This document shows, piece by piece, positions 58,927 through 59,737 of a stretch of DNA of 59,737 bases. This DNA comes from Firmicutes bacterium CAG:646 (GTDB lineage Bacteria; Bacillota; Clostridia; Lachnospirales; Lachnospiraceae). Position 1 is the first letter of the stretch; every line of letters starts with the position of its first letter. Below the pieces are notes generated by a model. That model was not told the DNA's origin, ran no database searches, and saw nothing but the letters and a program-made list of their open reading frames with translations. Both the position numbers and the translations under genes were made by a program. Where the stretch lies: the NCBI GenBank assembly GCA_000432335.1, contig HF995375.1, positions 1 to 59,737 on the forward strand, read 5' to 3'.

Positions 58927-59737
58927 ATGGAAGCAGGAAAACAAAGGTATGATATGGACGAGCGGCAGATGGAAGTGGAGGCTGTAGAGGCCAGTGTAAA
59001 ACGTATGAAAGATTTTACCAGTCCGGAAGATCTGTATACAGAACTAATACAAAGTATCCGGAAATACCACCCTTCTACGGATATCTCCATGATCGAGAAG
59101 GCTTACCGAGTCGCATCGGAAGCCCATAAAGAGCAAAAGAGAAAATCAGGGGAGCCCTATATTATCCATCCCTTATGTGTGGCGATCATTCTGGCAGATC
59201 TGGAACTGGATAAGGAGACGATTGCGGCAGGACTTCTCCATGATGTGGTGGAAGACACGGTGATGACAGAAGAGGATCTTACCCGGGAGTTTGGGGAAGA
59301 GGTATCTGTTCTGGTAAGCGGCGTGACGAAGCTGGGACAGTTGAGTTATTCGGCAGATAAGGTAGAGGTACAGGCGGAAAATCTCAGAAAGATGTTTCTT
59401 GCCATGGCAAAGGACATCCGTGTGATTCTTGTTAAATTGGCGGACCGTCTGCACAATATGCGGACAGCCATGTACTGGAAACCGGAAAAACAGGTGGAAA
59501 AAGCCAGAGAGACGATGGATATCTATGCCCCCATTGCTCAGCGACTGGGTATTTCCAAGGTGAAGATCGAGCTGGACGATCTGTCGTTAAAATATCTGAA
59601 ACCGGATGTGTATTATGATCTGGTGGAAAAGATCAATCTGAGAAAAAGTGAGAGGGAAGCTCTCGTTCAGGGAATCGTAGATGAAGTAAAACAGCATATG
59701 CAGGAAGCGCAGATCGATGCGGAAGTCAACGGCAGGG
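58927..59737 (+). CDS. relA: Bifunctional (p)ppGpp synthetase/hydrolase, 5' part
   Basis: The first 270 residues of a RelA/SpoT homologue, open to the window edge. The HD hydrolase domain is visible: SGEPYIIHPLCVAIILADLE near residue 75, LLHDVVEDT near 100 and KLADRLHNMRT near 175, all intact, so hydrolase activity is expected. The synthetase, TGS and ACT regions are outside. The N-terminal extension of about 30 residues is charged. The ATG lies 19 nt after apt. Confidence 0.94.
   Translation, partial: MEAGKQRYDMDERQMEVEAVEASVKRMKDFTSPEDLYTELIQSIRKYHPSTDISMIEKAYRVASEAHKEQKRKSGEPYIIHPLCVAIILADLELDKETIAAGLLHDVVEDTVMTEEDLTREFGEEVSVLVSGVTKLGQLSYSADKVEVQAENLRKMFLAMAKDIRVILVKLADRLHNMRTAMYWKPEKQVEKARETMDIYAPIAQRLGISKVKIELDDLSLKYLKPDVYYDLVEKINLRKSEREALVQGIVDEVKQHMQEAQIDAEVNGR

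Noticed and set aside
1..59737. tRNA genes, rRNA genes and CRISPR arrays
   Set aside because: I looked for cloverleaf-type T-loops with flanking stems and for regularly spaced repeats and saw none that hold up; a tRNAscan run would be the decisive check.

Overview
The window looks like chromosomal DNA of a low-to-moderate GC, Gram-positive anaerobe of the Clostridia, most likely a gut Lachnospiraceae. This is inferred from the order tig-clpP-clpX-lon-engB, an ECF-truA-rplM-rpsI block, a CIRCE element, strong AGGAGG ribosome binding sites and consensus sigma-A promoters. No tRNA, rRNA or CRISPR array was seen.

Positions 1 to about 23,050 hold the structural half of a siphovirus-type prophage that begins upstream of the window. 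The order is small and large terminase, portal, Mu-F-like head protein, a lipoprotein moron, a metallopeptidase-like protein, scaffold, major capsid, head-tail connectors, tail tube, tail chaperones joined by a likely -1 frameshift at CCCAAAC, tape measure, Dit and Gp37-like baseplate proteins, receptor-binding and Ig-like tail proteins, holin, an accessory cluster and the endolysin. The accessory cluster contains a tandem Tad2-like (DUF2829) protein, a DUF6275-like protein and an antirepressor. The head protein carries a C-terminal DUF6883-like extension and is followed by a tiny DUF4926-like gene, a possible toxin/immunity pair. The right end has a compact regulatory switch: a ribbon-helix-helix gene plus five copies of TAG-CGCA-CTA placed in and around three promoters that drive divergent small genes. 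The prophage ends against the 3' half of an NMT1-type substrate-binding protein gene.

Positions 23,500 to 28,650 hold a small minus-strand gene, then a five-gene operon: a polyamine/2-aminoethylphosphonate-type ABC importer (binding protein, two permeases, ATPase) translationally coupled to a PHP-family phosphoesterase. Positions 28,700 to 41,080 are core genome: proC, a DJ-1/PfpI protein, tig, clpP, clpX, lon, engB, a single-chain fused EcfA1-EcfA2 ATPase, ecfT, truA, rplM and rpsI.

Positions 41,100 to 43,850 are a degraded accessory island: an AAA ATPase gene split at an A7 tract and truncated by an IS21 IstB-like fragment, two phage-like genes including a zinc-ribbon/AP2-like protein, and an XRE regulator. 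Next come an amylosucrase-like GH13 enzyme under a promoter covered by a 31-bp palindrome, and htpG with an upstream CIRCE element.

Positions 48,100 to 59,737 are again core: trpS, a UPF0303 protein, an RluA-family pseudouridine synthase, a lactonase-like beta-propeller protein, aroC, a CorA-type transporter with a long leader carrying two tiny ORFs (one resembling MgtL), a rhomboid-like membrane protein, pyruvate kinase, a diaminopimelate decarboxylase-type enzyme, apt and the 5' part of a relA/spoT gene that runs off the window. A roughly 50-bp hairpin-forming repeat occurs in opposite orientations after truA and upstream of aroC.
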